A DNA stretch of 64,000 nucleotides. It comes from an uncultured Lachnospiraceae bacterium (lineage in GTDB: Bacteria > Bacillota > Clostridia > Lachnospirales > Lachnospiraceae). Positions within the stretch are counted from its first letter, which is position 1. Each line of letters begins with the position of its first letter. The notes below the pieces were generated by a model. It did no database searches. It worked only from the letters and a program-made list of their open reading frames with translations, and had not been told where the DNA came from. Of this stretch, positions 44,767 through 52,958 are shown one piece after another. The stretch is taken from the NCBI GenBank assembly GCA_946628415.1, contig CAMOWK010000007.1, forward strand, positions 1 through 64,000. Reading direction: 5' to 3'. The position numbers and the translations under genes are program-made.

Positions 44767-45654
44767 TTAAAAATCAAAGAACAACTGTTCCCCACTCTGC
44801 TTGTTCTCATATTTTCTTCTGTAATCCACTATCATGCTCTGATCAGCAATAATATCCCTTTTCTCACAGAATTCATTTATCTCCTGAATGATATACTTCC
44901 TGTTATTTGAAACTATCTCTTCAGTCTTGATATTCATGGATTCTTTATACTTATCGAAGAATCTGTCCCTCACTTCCGGGAATCTCTCATCTATCACGTC
45001 GTAGAAATACTCCCTGCTTCCCGGGCTGAGAGTAAACTTAAGATCTCCGTATTCAATTGCAAATGCACCGAATCCGGCCGCAATATTAAGTATACTTCTT
45101 ATGCCCTCTTCCGAATCATTAATATACGGAACGACAGGATCTATAGCCACGATAACCGGCACCTTCCTTAATGAAAACTCTTCAAGAAGTTTAATCCTTT
45201 CGGAAATAGGTGACATATCGGGATCTATACGCCCTGAAATGGCACTGTCAGTTGTAGGAAAAGGAATCGTAATTACACTTTTAGTCTTTTCATTTATCTC
45301 ACTGATAATATCTATATCACGGAGAATAAGACTGCTCTTTGTCCGAATGGAAACTCCGAAGTCATACCTCTTTATCTCAAAAAGGCATTTTCTTGTAAGT
45401 TCAAGCTTCTCTTCCTCGGGAACGTACGGATCTGCAAGTGTACCCATAATTATCATGGTCTTGTTACGTTTTTTCCTGAGTGCAACCGCCAGAAGTGAAT
45501 CGGCGTTTTCCTTGACCTCAACATCTTCGAAATCATCCACATGCGAACTCGTATTACGAAGCGGACTGAAAATGCACCTGATATTAGGTCCACCCCTGTA
45601 AATGTTCAGCCCATTTTGTGGCGTAAGTATAGTTTTTGCTTCCGTGAAATGCAT
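44767..45654 (-). CDS. SPL/COG1533-like radical SAM homologue lacking the iron-sulfur cysteines
   Basis: About 295 residues. It is clearly related to the spore-photoproduct-lyase-like radical SAM proteins: it keeps MHFTEAKTILTPQNGLNIYRG, KENADSLLAVALRKKR, MGTLADPYVPEEE, FGVSIRTKSSLILRDID and VPVIVAIDPVVPYIND. In that family the first motif reads RGCxxxCxYC. Here it reads RGGPNIRCIFS: the first and third cysteines are Gly22 and Ser30, one residue is inserted, and only Cys27 remains. It cannot bind the usual 4Fe-4S cluster. The ATG at 45654 matches the family start, has GGGGA upstream, and leaves a sensible leader after the predicted promoter. An upstream ATG at 45684 is not favoured. It may be a binding protein or inactive paralogue. 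Confidence 0.8.
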   Translation of the reverse strand: MHFTEAKTILTPQNGLNIYRGGPNIRCIFSPLRNTSSHVDDFEDVEVKENADSLLAVALRKKRNKTMIIMGTLADPYVPEEEKLELTRKCLFEIKRYDFGVSIRTKSSLILRDIDIISEINEKTKSVITIPFPTTDSAISGRIDPDMSPISERIKLLEEFSLRKVPVIVAIDPVVPYINDSEEGIRSILNIAAGFGAFAIEYGDLKFTLSPGSREYFYDVIDERFPEVRDRFFDKYKESMNIKTEEIVSNNRKYIIQEINEFCEKRDIIADQSMIVDYRRKYENKQSGEQLFFDF

Positions 45655-45694
45655 CTCTTCCCCATCCTGCTTATGTTTTCCCACAATCCATTAA

Positions 45695-45723
45695 ATTTTA
45701 TCACATATTCATATGTTTGTGAA
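45695..45723 (-). promoter_or_regulatory. Promoter of the radical-SAM-like gene
   Basis: On the minus strand TTCACA (45718-45723) and TAAAAT (45695-45700) are exactly 17 bases apart. The spacer contains a small dyad around CATATGAATATG. The predicted start point near 45688 supports the internal ATG at 45654. Confidence 0.55.
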
Positions 45724-45784
45724 ATAAAAAGCTTCGATTTTGCCTTTTACCTGAAATACGGTTTTGTAAACTGTGATGTTCTCT

Positions 45785-46111
45785 TTAAAACGTGATAAAT
45801 CCGTAGTCTGCCAGCATCTTCATATACTCGGCAAGCCGGGGATAGAGAGGTTCTGCCTTATCGCCGAATCTTTCGCCCACCAGTCTGCCTATATCGTATA
45901 TACTGTCATTTCCGTTAATACATATCCAGATAAAGCTTCCGAATTCTTCCAGATGAATCTGTGTGACTTTGGGCTTTTTTAAAATAAGCTGGAACAGTCT
46001 GTTAAAGAAGCCCTTATTCTCTACAAATATGGTCACTGCCTCATCTTCACCCTTTTCCCACTTAAGCCCTTCTTTTACTTTCGGAATTCTGTCAAGGAAA
46101 TTATTTTTCAT
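45785..46111 (-). CDS. PqqD-like (RRE-fold) protein
   Basis: A 108-residue protein of the PqqD family. The characteristic stretch HLEEFGSFIWICINGNDSIYDIGRLV... spans the second half, followed by FGDKAEPLYPRLAEYMKMLADYGFI, as in PqqD-family proteins of Clostridia. PqqD domains are winged-helix folds that bind leader peptides in RiPP pathways. No precursor peptide was found nearby. Its start overlaps the end of the OPT transporter gene by 11 bases, so the two are made together. A GAAGG site lies ahead of the ATG. Outside RiPP clusters its partner is unknown. Confidence 0.85.
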   Translation of the reverse strand: MKNNFLDRIPKVKEGLKWEKGEDEAVTIFVENKGFFNRLFQLILKKPKVTQIHLEEFGSFIWICINGNDSIYDIGRLVGERFGDKAEPLYPRLAEYMKMLADYGFITF

Positions 46112-48002
46112 TTGAAACCTTCTTATCTTTACTCATCGCAAACTTTGCAACACAGAATATCATAAGAGCCATGAGTACGATTCCTCCGATGATACCTGTA
46201 TTTACAGAACCCGAAATATCTATCTTTTCTGTAAATCCCAAGACAGCAAGTATGGCAAGAAGTATGCCGACAAGCCCTTCACCGGCTATCATACCGGAAC
46301 AGAAAAGAACTCCCGCGCCGGCTTCATCTTTTTCTTTACCCTTCTTCTTATCAACAAACCACCGTATTATTCCGCCTATCATAATGGTTGAGCTGAGTTC
46401 AAGAGGAAGATAAAGACCTATCGCAACAGGAAGTACCGGTATGCCCAGTATCTCAACAACTACCGCTATGAATACTCCGATAAATACGAGTGCCCACGGA
46501 AGATTTCCGTTCATAACACCCTCAACGATCATTTTCATAAGAGTTGCCTGCGGAGCTGCAAGCTCTGTAGTTCCGAAGCCCCACGCCTTATCAAGAAGAA
46601 TCAGAACCCCGCCTATCGTAAATGCAGAAATAACCGCACCTATGAGCTCGCCAATCTGCTGTTTCTTAGGTGTAGCCCCAAGGATATAACCCGTCTTAAG
46701 ATCCTGGGATGTATCACCTGCCATAGCCGCAACTATACATATAATAGAGCCAATTGATATAGCCCCGACCATACCTGCCGCTCCGACCTGTCCTGATATC
46801 TTAAGCACAAGCGTCGAGAAAAGCAGGGTTGCAATAGCCATACCCGATACAGGGTTGTTACTGCTTCCTACAAGTCCTACCATTCTTGAAGATACAGCTC
46901 CGAAGAAGAAGCCGAACAAAACTATAAGAATGGCTCCGAGAAATGAAACCGGGATTGCCGGAATAAGCCATATTGCAAGGATAAGAACAACTATTCCCGC
47001 AAGGACAAATCTCATATCGATATCCTGCTCGGTACGTCTGTTCCCTGCTTTTCCGGCACCCTTCATGCCTTTCATTGCCTCCACAAAAGTGCTTGCAATA
47101 AGCGGCATTGACTTAATAAGACTTATGATTCCGCCTGCGGCAACCATTCCGGCGCCGATATATCTGATATAAAAACTCCAGATTGCAGATGCTCCGTTTG
47201 CTGCATATATATCAGCTATAGTCTCTGTACCCGGATAAAGAACAGTACCTGCTCCAAATGTAATGATGGCAGGTATGAGAACAAACCACCCGAGCACACC
47301 ACCTGCAAACATATATGAAGAAATCTTCGGTCCGCAGATATAACCTACACCGATAAGCGCAGGATATACCTCTGCGGAAAGCTCTGTTTTTAATGCCTTA
47401 ATAGGCGCTGTGACCACTCCCGGAACAGCCTTAAGTCCGTCTACTATAAACTTAAACAGTGCTGCAAGACCCATTCCTATAAATACAGTCTTGGCACTTG
47501 AACCGCCCTCTTCTCCTGCCAGAAGAACCTCTGCGCAGGCTGTACCTTCCGGATACGGAAGAACTCCGTGTTCTTTTACTATCAGTGCGTTTCTGAGCGG
47601 CACCATAAAGAGCACGCCCAGCACGCCTCCACAGAGTGCTATAAGTGATATAGTTATAAGGCTTGGAGCACCGGTTATTCCTTCCTTAGCCCACAGGAAC
47701 AGAACCGGCATTGTAAAAATAGCTCCTGCCGCAAGAGATTCTCCGGCTGAACCTACTGTCTGTACTATATTACTTTCAAGTATTGAATCCTTACGCATAA
47801 TGACACGTATTACACCCATTGATATAACCGCCGCCGGAATGGATGCTGATACCGTCATACCTACTCTAAGTCCAAGATATGCATTTGCCGCGCCGAAAAC
47901 AATTGCAAGAATTATACCCATCACAATAGATGTAACCGTAAATTCAGGTGTTATCTTCTCCGCAGGAATGTAGGGTTTAAAGTCATCTTTTTTTTCGTTC
48001 AT
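46101..48002 (-). CDS. OPT-family oligopeptide transporter
   Basis: A 633-residue, highly hydrophobic protein with about 14-15 membrane helices. The family features are ANAYLGLRVGMTVSASIPAA near the N-terminus, ESNIVQTVGSAGESLAAGAI, HGVLPYPEGTACAEVLLAGE and GDTSQDLKTGYILGATPKKQ in the C-terminal half. OPT transporters import small peptides, or metal chelates, with protons. The ATG has GGAGGAAAAAAT upstream. A good promoter with a dyad at the predicted start point lies 70-100 bases ahead, and a 6-codon leader frame is possible. It is coupled to the PqqD-like gene. Confidence 0.93.
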   Translation of the reverse strand: MNEKKDDFKPYIPAEKITPEFTVTSIVMGIILAIVFGAANAYLGLRVGMTVSASIPAAVISMGVIRVIMRKDSILESNIVQTVGSAGESLAAGAIFTMPVLFLWAKEGITGAPSLITISLIALCGGVLGVLFMVPLRNALIVKEHGVLPYPEGTACAEVLLAGEEGGSSAKTVFIGMGLAALFKFIVDGLKAVPGVVTAPIKALKTELSAEVYPALIGVGYICGPKISSYMFAGGVLGWFVLIPAIITFGAGTVLYPGTETIADIYAANGASAIWSFYIRYIGAGMVAAGGIISLIKSMPLIASTFVEAMKGMKGAGKAGNRRTEQDIDMRFVLAGIVVLILAIWLIPAIPVSFLGAILIVLFGFFFGAVSSRMVGLVGSSNNPVSGMAIATLLFSTLVLKISGQVGAAGMVGAISIGSIICIVAAMAGDTSQDLKTGYILGATPKKQQIGELIGAVISAFTIGGVLILLDKAWGFGTTELAAPQATLMKMIVEGVMNGNLPWALVFIGVFIAVVVEILGIPVLPVAIGLYLPLELSSTIMIGGIIRWFVDKKKGKEKDEAGAGVLFCSGMIAGEGLVGILLAILAVLGFTEKIDISGSVNTGIIGGIVLMALMIFCVAKFAMSKDKKVSNEK

Positions 48003-48017
48003 ATTTTTTCCTCCAAA

Positions 48018-48038
48018 TCATTCATGTCCCATGATCAT
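48018..48038 (-). other. Possible six-codon leader frame ahead of the OPT gene
   Basis: ATG at 48038 encodes MIMGHE and then TGA. It has a six-G Shine-Dalgarno (48046-48051) with seven bases of spacing and ends 15 bases ahead of the OPT gene. It could be translated to control the OPT message. There is no further evidence, so this is only a suggestion. Confidence 0.3.
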
Positions 48039-48052
48039 AATTAATCCCCCCT

Positions 48053-48067
48053 ATAACCACAGGTTAT
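48053..48067. promoter_or_regulatory. Dyad at the OPT transcription start
   Basis: ATAACC, three bases, then GGTTAT form a perfect inverted repeat centred on the expected +1 of the OPT promoter. It can be a repressor site or the 5'-terminal hairpin of the mRNA. Confidence 0.5.
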
Positions 48068-48072
48068 GTTCG

Positions 48073-48101
48073 ATTATACACTTATAAATGCATCTAAGCA
48101 A
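48073..48101 (-). promoter_or_regulatory. Promoter of the OPT-PqqD pair
   Basis: On the minus strand TTGCTT (48096-48101) and a perfect TATAAT (48073-48078) are exactly 17 bases apart. The -35 part touches the A tract that serves as the T run of the fba terminator. Confidence 0.7.
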
Positions 48102-48141
48102 ATAAAAGCACCGACACAAGCGGTTAAACTCATGTCGGTGC
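48100..48141 (-). terminator. Terminator of fba
   Basis: Perfect 9-bp arms gcaccgaca (48108-48116) and tgtcggtgc (48133-48141), followed on the minus strand by TTTTATTT. It lies about 47 bases past the fba stop. Confidence 0.85.
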
Positions 48142-48187
48142 GCGAGTTTTAATTAGTTATTATAATAAGCCGTATTACTGATGAAAT

Positions 48188-49051
48188 TTAAGCTTTGTTA
48201 GCTGAACCGAATACTGAAACTCTGTTCTTAACTTCTTCTCTTATAGCTGCAGCGCCCGGAGCAAGAAGCTTACGTGGATCATAGCCCTTACCTTCAAGAT
48301 CCTTACCTGCTTCGATATACTTTCTTGTTGCATCTGCAAATACAAGCTGAAGCTCTGTGTTAACGTTAACCTTAGCAACGCCCATATCTATAGCCTTCTT
48401 AATCTGCTCATCAGGAATACCTGAACCACCATGAAGAACGAGTGGTGTATTACCTGTAACTGCCTTGATGCTTTCAAGAACGTTGAACTGAAGGCCTGCC
48501 CAGTTTGCAGGATACTTGCCATGAATATTACCGATACCGCAAGCAAGCATTGTTACACCGAGGTCATTAACCTGCTTACACTCTTCAGGATCAGCACATT
48601 CACCTGTTGAAACAACGCCGTCTTCCTCGCCGCCGATTCCGCCTACTTCTGCTTCAAGTGAGATTCCCTTCTCTTCGCAGATTGCAACGAGTTCCTTTGT
48701 CTTCTCTATATTCTCCTCTAAAGGAAGTGAAGAACCATCAAACATGATTGATGAGAAACCTGCCTCGATACAAGCCTTGGCAGCTTCATAATTACCATGA
48801 TCAAGGTGAAGTGCTACAGGAACTGTAATTCCAAGTGAATCGATCATAGCGCTAACCATAGCAACTACTGTCTTGTAACCTGTCATATACTTAGCAGCAC
48901 CCATTGATACGCCAAGGATAACAGGGCTCTTAAGCTCTTCACACTCAAGTAAGATTTCTTTTGTCCACTCAAGGTTGTTGATATTAAACTGAGCTACTGC
49001 ATAGTGGCCTTCTACAGCCTTTGTAAGCATTTCTTTTGCTGATACTAACAT
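48188..49051 (-). CDS. fba: Class II fructose-1,6-bisphosphate aldolase
   Basis: A 287-residue zinc aldolase of glycolysis. Visible motifs: AVAQFNINNLEW, VPVALHLDHGNYEAAKACIE (catalytic Asp and zinc His), SSIMFDGSSLPLEENI, LEAEVGGIGGEEDG, GNIHGKYP (zinc His), LVLHGGSGIPDEQI (zinc His) and AKVNVNTELQ. The length agrees with the short class IIB type common in Firmicutes. The ATG has CGGAGGAAAAC upstream. It is separated from pckA by one copy of the 119-bp repeat and has its own terminator. Its promoter was not clearly visible; transcription may come from pckA through the repeat or from within 49052-49110. Confidence 0.96.
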   Translation of the reverse strand: MLVSAKEMLTKAVEGHYAVAQFNINNLEWTKEILLECEELKSPVILGVSMGAAKYMTGYKTVVAMVSAMIDSLGITVPVALHLDHGNYEAAKACIEAGFSSIMFDGSSLPLEENIEKTKELVAICEEKGISLEAEVGGIGGEEDGVVSTGECADPEECKQVNDLGVTMLACGIGNIHGKYPANWAGLQFNVLESIKAVTGNTPLVLHGGSGIPDEQIKKAIDMGVAKVNVNTELQLVFADATRKYIEAGKDLEGKGYDPRKLLAPGAAAIREEVKNRVSVFGSANKA

Positions 49052-49105
49052 TTTGTTTTCCTCCGTAATTAATATATTTTATCTTTTGCACGAATGTCCT
49101 CGCTT

Positions 49106-49240
49106 TTCTAAGGAATCCTGCCTATTTTATGGTGCCATCTATGCTTCGCACAGATGATATCCCTGCTTCGCAGGTCTATGTCCCGCTTCGCGTGACGCAT
49201 CCTCGCTTCGCTCGGACATGATTCCCTTCGGGAATCATGC
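49106..49240. repeat. 119-bp palindrome-rich repeat, third copy
   Basis: It matches the tandem repeat at 32967-33226. The interval between the two gaatc boundary blocks is exactly 119 bases (49112 to 49231). It ends directly at the pckA stop codon and is slightly more diverged, especially at the fba side. The same hairpin pieces (CCTGCTTCGCAGG, CCCTTCGGG) are kept. Confidence 0.85.
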
Positions 49241-50854
49241 CTATGCCTCAGGACCTGCGGCTACGAGAGCCTTTCCTGCGTCATTTGTTTCATATTTCTT
49301 GAAGTTCTTAACAAATCTTGCTGCAAGATCTGCTGCCTTAGCATCCCATTCTGATGCATCAGCATATGTATCTCTAGGATCAAGTATACCTGTGTCAACA
49401 CCAGGAAGCTCTGTAGGAACTTCAAAGTTGAATACAGGAATCTTCTTTGTAGGAGCTTCATTGATTGCACCTGAAAGGATTGCATCGATGATTCCACGTG
49501 TATCTTTTATAGTGATACGCTTTCCTGTTCCGTTCCAACCTGTATTTACAAGGTAAGCCTTAGCTCCAACCTTTTCCATCTTCTTAACGAGCTCTTCTGC
49601 ATACTTTGTAGGATGAAGCTCAAGGAATGCCTGACCGAAGCAAGCTGAGAATGTAGGTGTAGGCTCTGTGATTCCACGCTCTGTACCTGCAAGCTTAGCT
49701 GTAAATCCTGAAAGGAAGTAGTACTTTGTCTGCTCCGGTGTAAGGATTGATACAGGAGGAAGTACGCCGAATGCATCAGCTGAAAGGAAGATAACATCCT
49801 TAGCGTCAGGACCTGCTGAAATTCCATTTACCTTCTTAGCGATCTTGTCGATGTGCTCGATAGGATATGATACACGAGTATTCTCTGTAACTGACTTGTC
49901 AGCGAAATCAATCTTTCCTGCCTCATCAACAGTAACGTTCTCAAGAAGAGCATCTCTCTTGATTGCATTGTAGATATCAGGCTCTGATTCCTTATCAAGG
50001 TTGATAACCTTAGCATAGCATCCGCCTTCGAAGTTGAAGACACCGTTGTCATCCCAGCCGTGCTCATCATCACCGATAAGAAGACGCTTAGGATCTGTTG
50101 AAAGTGTTGTCTTACCTGTTCCTGAAAGGCCGAAGAAGATTGCTGTGTTCTTACCTTCCATATCTGTGTTAGCTGAGCAGTGCATTGAAGCCATGCCCTG
50201 AAGTGGGAGGTAGTAGTTCATCATTGAGAACATACCCTTCTTCATCTCTCCGCCGTACCATGTATTGATGATAACCTGCTCACGGCTTGTGATGTTGAAT
50301 ACTACTGCTGTCTCAGAATTAAGACCGAGTTCCTTGTAGTTCTCAACCTTTGCCTTTGAAGCATTATATACTACGAAGTTTGGCTCGAATGTTTCAAGCT
50401 CTTCAGCTGTTGGCTGGATGAACATATTCTTGATGAAATGTGCCTGCCAAGCAACTTCCATAATGAAACGAACTGCCATTCTTGAATCCTTGTTAGCGCC
50501 GCAGAATGCATCAACTACGAAGAGTCTCTTGTTTGAAAGCTCTTTCTTAGCGATTTCCTTAACTGCTGCCCATGCTTCCTGAGAAGCTACGTGGTTATCA
50601 TTTGGATATTCCTCTGATGTCCACCATACTGTATCCTTTGAATTCTCATCCATAACGATGAATTTATCTTTAGGAGAACGACCTGTATAAATACCTGTCA
50701 TAACGTTAACAGCGCCAAGCTCAGTTTCCTGACCTTTGTCGTAGCCTGTGAGTTCAGGCTTCATTTCCTCTTCATAAAGAAGCTCATAAGATGGATTGTA
50801 AACAATCTCTGTGGTACCGGTGATACCATACTTAGTTAAATCAACTGTTGCCAT
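49241..50854 (-). CDS. pckA: Phosphoenolpyruvate carboxykinase (ATP)
   Basis: A 537-residue PEP carboxykinase, which interconverts oxaloacetate and PEP. In ruminal and gut anaerobes it often runs in the carboxylating direction. Motifs: [55 protein letters not shown], the P-loop [38 protein letters not shown] and [14 protein letters not shown]. All are typical of the ATP-type enzyme. The ATG has GAGG upstream. A promoter lies at 50878-50907, and the stop codon abuts the 119-bp repeat ahead of fba. Confidence 0.97.
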   Translation of the reverse strand: MATVDLTKYGITGTTEIVYNPSYELLYEEEMKPELTGYDKGQETELGAVNVMTGIYTGRSPKDKFIVMDENSKDTVWWTSEEYPNDNHVASQEAWAAVKEIAKKELSNKRLFVVDAFCGANKDSRMAVRFIMEVAWQAHFIKNMFIQPTAEELETFEPNFVVYNASKAKVENYKELGLNSETAVVFNITSREQVIINTWYGGEMKKGMFSMMNYYLPLQGMASMHCSANTDMEGKNTAIFFGLSGTGKTTLSTDPKRLLIGDDEHGWDDNGVFNFEGGCYAKVINLDKESEPDIYNAIKRDALLENVTVDEAGKIDFADKSVTENTRVSYPIEHIDKIAKKVNGISAGPDAKDVIFLSADAFGVLPPVSILTPEQTKYYFLSGFTAKLAGTERGITEPTPTFSACFGQAFLELHPTKYAEELVKKMEKVGAKAYLVNTGWNGTGKRITIKDTRGIIDAILSGAINEAPTKKIPVFNFEVPTELPGVDTGILDPRDTYADASEWDAKAADLAARFVKNFKKYETNDAGKALVAAGPEA

Positions 50855-50877
50855 GGTTTTTACCTCATTTCTATAAT

Positions 50878-50907
50878 ATTTTATCTGCCCATAACAGGCT
50901 TATGTAA
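50878..50907 (-). promoter_or_regulatory. Promoter of pckA
   Basis: On the minus strand TTACAT (50902-50907) and TAAAAT (50878-50883) are 18 bases apart, giving a leader of about 17 bases with GAGG. Confidence 0.5.
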
Positions 50908-50912
50908 CTAAA

Positions 50913-50950
50913 ACGTGGCATTTCGTTGTTAGCATACTAAAACACCACGT
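50913..50950 (-). terminator. Terminator of trmL
   Basis: Arms acgtgg (50913-50918) and ccacgt (50945-50950), extended by wobble pairs to about 12, are followed on the minus strand by TTTTAGTT. It lies about 27 bases past the trmL stop and just ahead of the pckA promoter. Confidence 0.55.
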
Positions 50951-50976
50951 ATATTATACATGAATCACTGATAAAA

Positions 50977-51471
50977 TCAACACCAGTTTAGTCTGTGAAG
51001 ACTACCTTTTTCTTCCAGATTTTGAAAATCCAGCTGTCTTAATGCTTCATATAATATTATGGCAACCGAATTTGAAAGATTAAGCGAACGGATCTCCTCT
51101 CCCATGGGAATTCTAATGCATTTATCGGGATGTTTTACAAGTATCTCCTCCGGGATTCCAGCACTCTCTTTCCCAAACATGATAAAATCCCCGTCATGAA
51201 AATCAACATCCGTGTATTTATTCATTGCCTTTGTGGTTGCATAGAACACCCTTGCATCCGGGTTCTTCGTAACAAAATCCTCATAATCAAGATACTGGTA
51301 CAGAGATAACTTGTCCCAGTAATCCATACCCGATCTTTTAATCATTTTATCGGAAAGAACAAAGCCGTAAGGTCTGATAAGATGAAGCTTTGTTCCTGTC
51401 GCAACACAGGTTCTTCCGATATTCCCGGTATTTGCCGGCATCTCCGGCTCATGCAAAACTATATTCAGCAT
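50977..51471 (-). CDS. trmL: tRNA (cytidine/uridine-34 2'-O)-methyltransferase TrmL
   Basis: About 164 residues of the SPOUT methyltransferase superfamily. TrmL methylates the wobble base of tRNA-Leu. The start MLNIVLHEPEMPANTGNIGR is the canonical family opening, which decides the start at 51471; an ATG at 51498 is in frame but has no Shine-Dalgarno. Further motifs are LHLIRPYGF, the KRSGMDYW block, FMFGKESAGIPEEIL and the trefoil-knot end IPMGEEIRSLNLSNSVAIIL. Length matches the family. Confidence 0.93.
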   Translation of the reverse strand: MLNIVLHEPEMPANTGNIGRTCVATGTKLHLIRPYGFVLSDKMIKRSGMDYWDKLSLYQYLDYEDFVTKNPDARVFYATTKAMNKYTDVDFHDGDFIMFGKESAGIPEEILVKHPDKCIRIPMGEEIRSLNLSNSVAIILYEALRQLDFQNLEEKGSLHRLNWC

Positions 51472-51559
51472 CCTGTCCCTTTCATTCTCTATTGCCATAT
51501 ATCATATATAAAAATCGAACAATAAGCAGATATTCTCTGCTTATACGAGTCCCTGCGGC

Positions 51560-52786
51560 TCAATCCTCAGACGGAATGTAGTACACATCAAAATCAACAT
51601 CCGTCGTGACTCCATCGAGCTTTCCGACACTTGACTTCTGCCACATATAATAGTCACCCTGATAATCAGTTTCCCCAACATAGTGAGCAAGCCAGACCTT
51701 ATGCCTTTCCTTTGCATCCCATACATTTATAAGATAATTCTTACTTCCGTATATGGATGCCGTATAACCGTGAGTTTCCACTTCCGCAGCAAATGTATCC
51801 AGCAGGTCATTTATATCATGCAGATTCATTCCATGGTTTTCAAAACACATAAAATCTTCCCAGTCATAAGCTATAGGGAAATCAAGCTTTTCACCATCTA
51901 AAATGTCCATCATATAATCGACACTGTTTTTCACTTCAACAGGATCACTTTCCTCCGCATGCCAGTATATTCCTATTTTCAGGCCTGCCGCTTTCGCGTT
52001 CTTCAGATTTTTATCAAATCTTCCGTCCCTGTAGAGTGTTCCATCATCATAGCCGCCTACACGCATAATGACAAATTCACACCCTGCCGCTTTTACCTTT
52101 TCAAAATCAATATCTTCCTGCCATCTTGAAACATCTATACCGACCATTGTGGAATCATTTTTATAACGTGCCGCGAAATCAGCCCATGCGTATTTCTCAC
52201 TTTCACCTCCGCCTTTCGGCATTTCCGACACAACATTTACAGTCATATCCCAGGTAGTACTTTTTTCGGTGTCATCAGTGATGGTAACTTTAAGAGGAAA
52301 TGTCCCTTCCTCCTCAGTGCTTATTTCATCCGAAAGCTTAAGTTCAACATCCCTGTCTATATCATCTGCATATCCTATATATTTATGGATATCAAATTCC
52401 TCTCCCTTCTTAATATAGACATTCTTCGTAAATGAAAGGAATACCGGCGCAGTCTTGTCGTCTTCGGGTCCGTATTCTTTCCTCTTATACCACTCTTTGG
52501 GAGTTTCTTCGGCTTCCTCAGTGGTTGCTTCCTCCAATGCTTCCGTAACTTCTGTAGTCACTTCCTCCGATACCTCTGTAGCTTCGGCAGTCGTTTCGGA
52601 TTCTTCTTTGCCCGGTTCACCATCCGATGCCGTTTCAACGGTATCCCCTCCGGTCCTTTCCTCAAATGTAAGTCGGACTTTTTCTTTTTTAGAAGATATC
52701 TTTGCCGAAACAAGTATACATATGATCATCACCACGATAAGAATCATGCTGGCGATGAGTGTTTTTAATACATTTCTCTTATTCAT
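51560..52786 (-). CDS. Membrane-anchored GH25 lysozyme (muramidase)
   Basis: A 408-residue protein. An N-terminal signal-anchor helix (about 8-29) is followed by a Thr/Glu-rich linker (about 40-95), a beta-sandwich Ig-like domain (about 105-195), and a GH25 domain from about 210 to the end. The GH25 domain is recognised by GIDVSRWQEDIDFEKVKAAG, FVIMRVGGYDDG, KIGIYWHAEE and PIAYDWEDF (catalytic Asp/Glu). It should cleave peptidoglycan at the cell surface. No good Shine-Dalgarno is seen ahead of the ATG. It could act in the host's own wall turnover; it is not part of a phage gene cluster here. Confidence 0.9.
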   Translation of the reverse strand: MNKRNVLKTLIASMILIVVMIICILVSAKISSKKEKVRLTFEERTGGDTVETASDGEPGKEESETTAEATEVSEEVTTEVTEALEEATTEEAEETPKEWYKRKEYGPEDDKTAPVFLSFTKNVYIKKGEEFDIHKYIGYADDIDRDVELKLSDEISTEEEGTFPLKVTITDDTEKSTTWDMTVNVVSEMPKGGGESEKYAWADFAARYKNDSTMVGIDVSRWQEDIDFEKVKAAGCEFVIMRVGGYDDGTLYRDGRFDKNLKNAKAAGLKIGIYWHAEESDPVEVKNSVDYMMDILDGEKLDFPIAYDWEDFMCFENHGMNLHDINDLLDTFAAEVETHGYTASIYGSKNYLINVWDAKERHKVWLAHYVGETDYQGDYYMWQKSSVGKLDGVTTDVDFDVYYIPSED

Positions 52787-52830
52787 ACCGAAAATGATAT
52801 CAAATACCTTTCAGGAGGTCAAATTAAGCT

Positions 52831-52858
52831 TGCTTTAAATTGACTTATATATATACTG
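52831..52858 (+). promoter_or_regulatory. Promoter of the DUF4349 lipoprotein gene
   Basis: TTGCTT (52831-52836) and TATACT (52853-52858) are 16 bases apart on the plus strand, about 100 bases ahead of the preferred start at 52959. The interval between is a leader of about 95 bases with no clear structure. Confidence 0.5.
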
Positions 52859-52958
52859 AAAAATAGGGGTGAAATATTTTTTCAAAAAAATGAAACCTTA
52901 TTTGGAGTTCGCAGGTATTGGGGTTATAAAACAAAAACAAATGGAGGAGATGGGTAAT

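Noticed and set aside
51560..52786. GH25 lysozyme as a prophage endolysin
   Set aside because: It has a signal anchor and Ig-like domain and there are no holin, tail or capsid genes around it.
52814..52850. A small plus-strand gene after the strong AGGAGGT at 52815
   Set aside because: No start codon at proper spacing leads to more than two codons before a stop.
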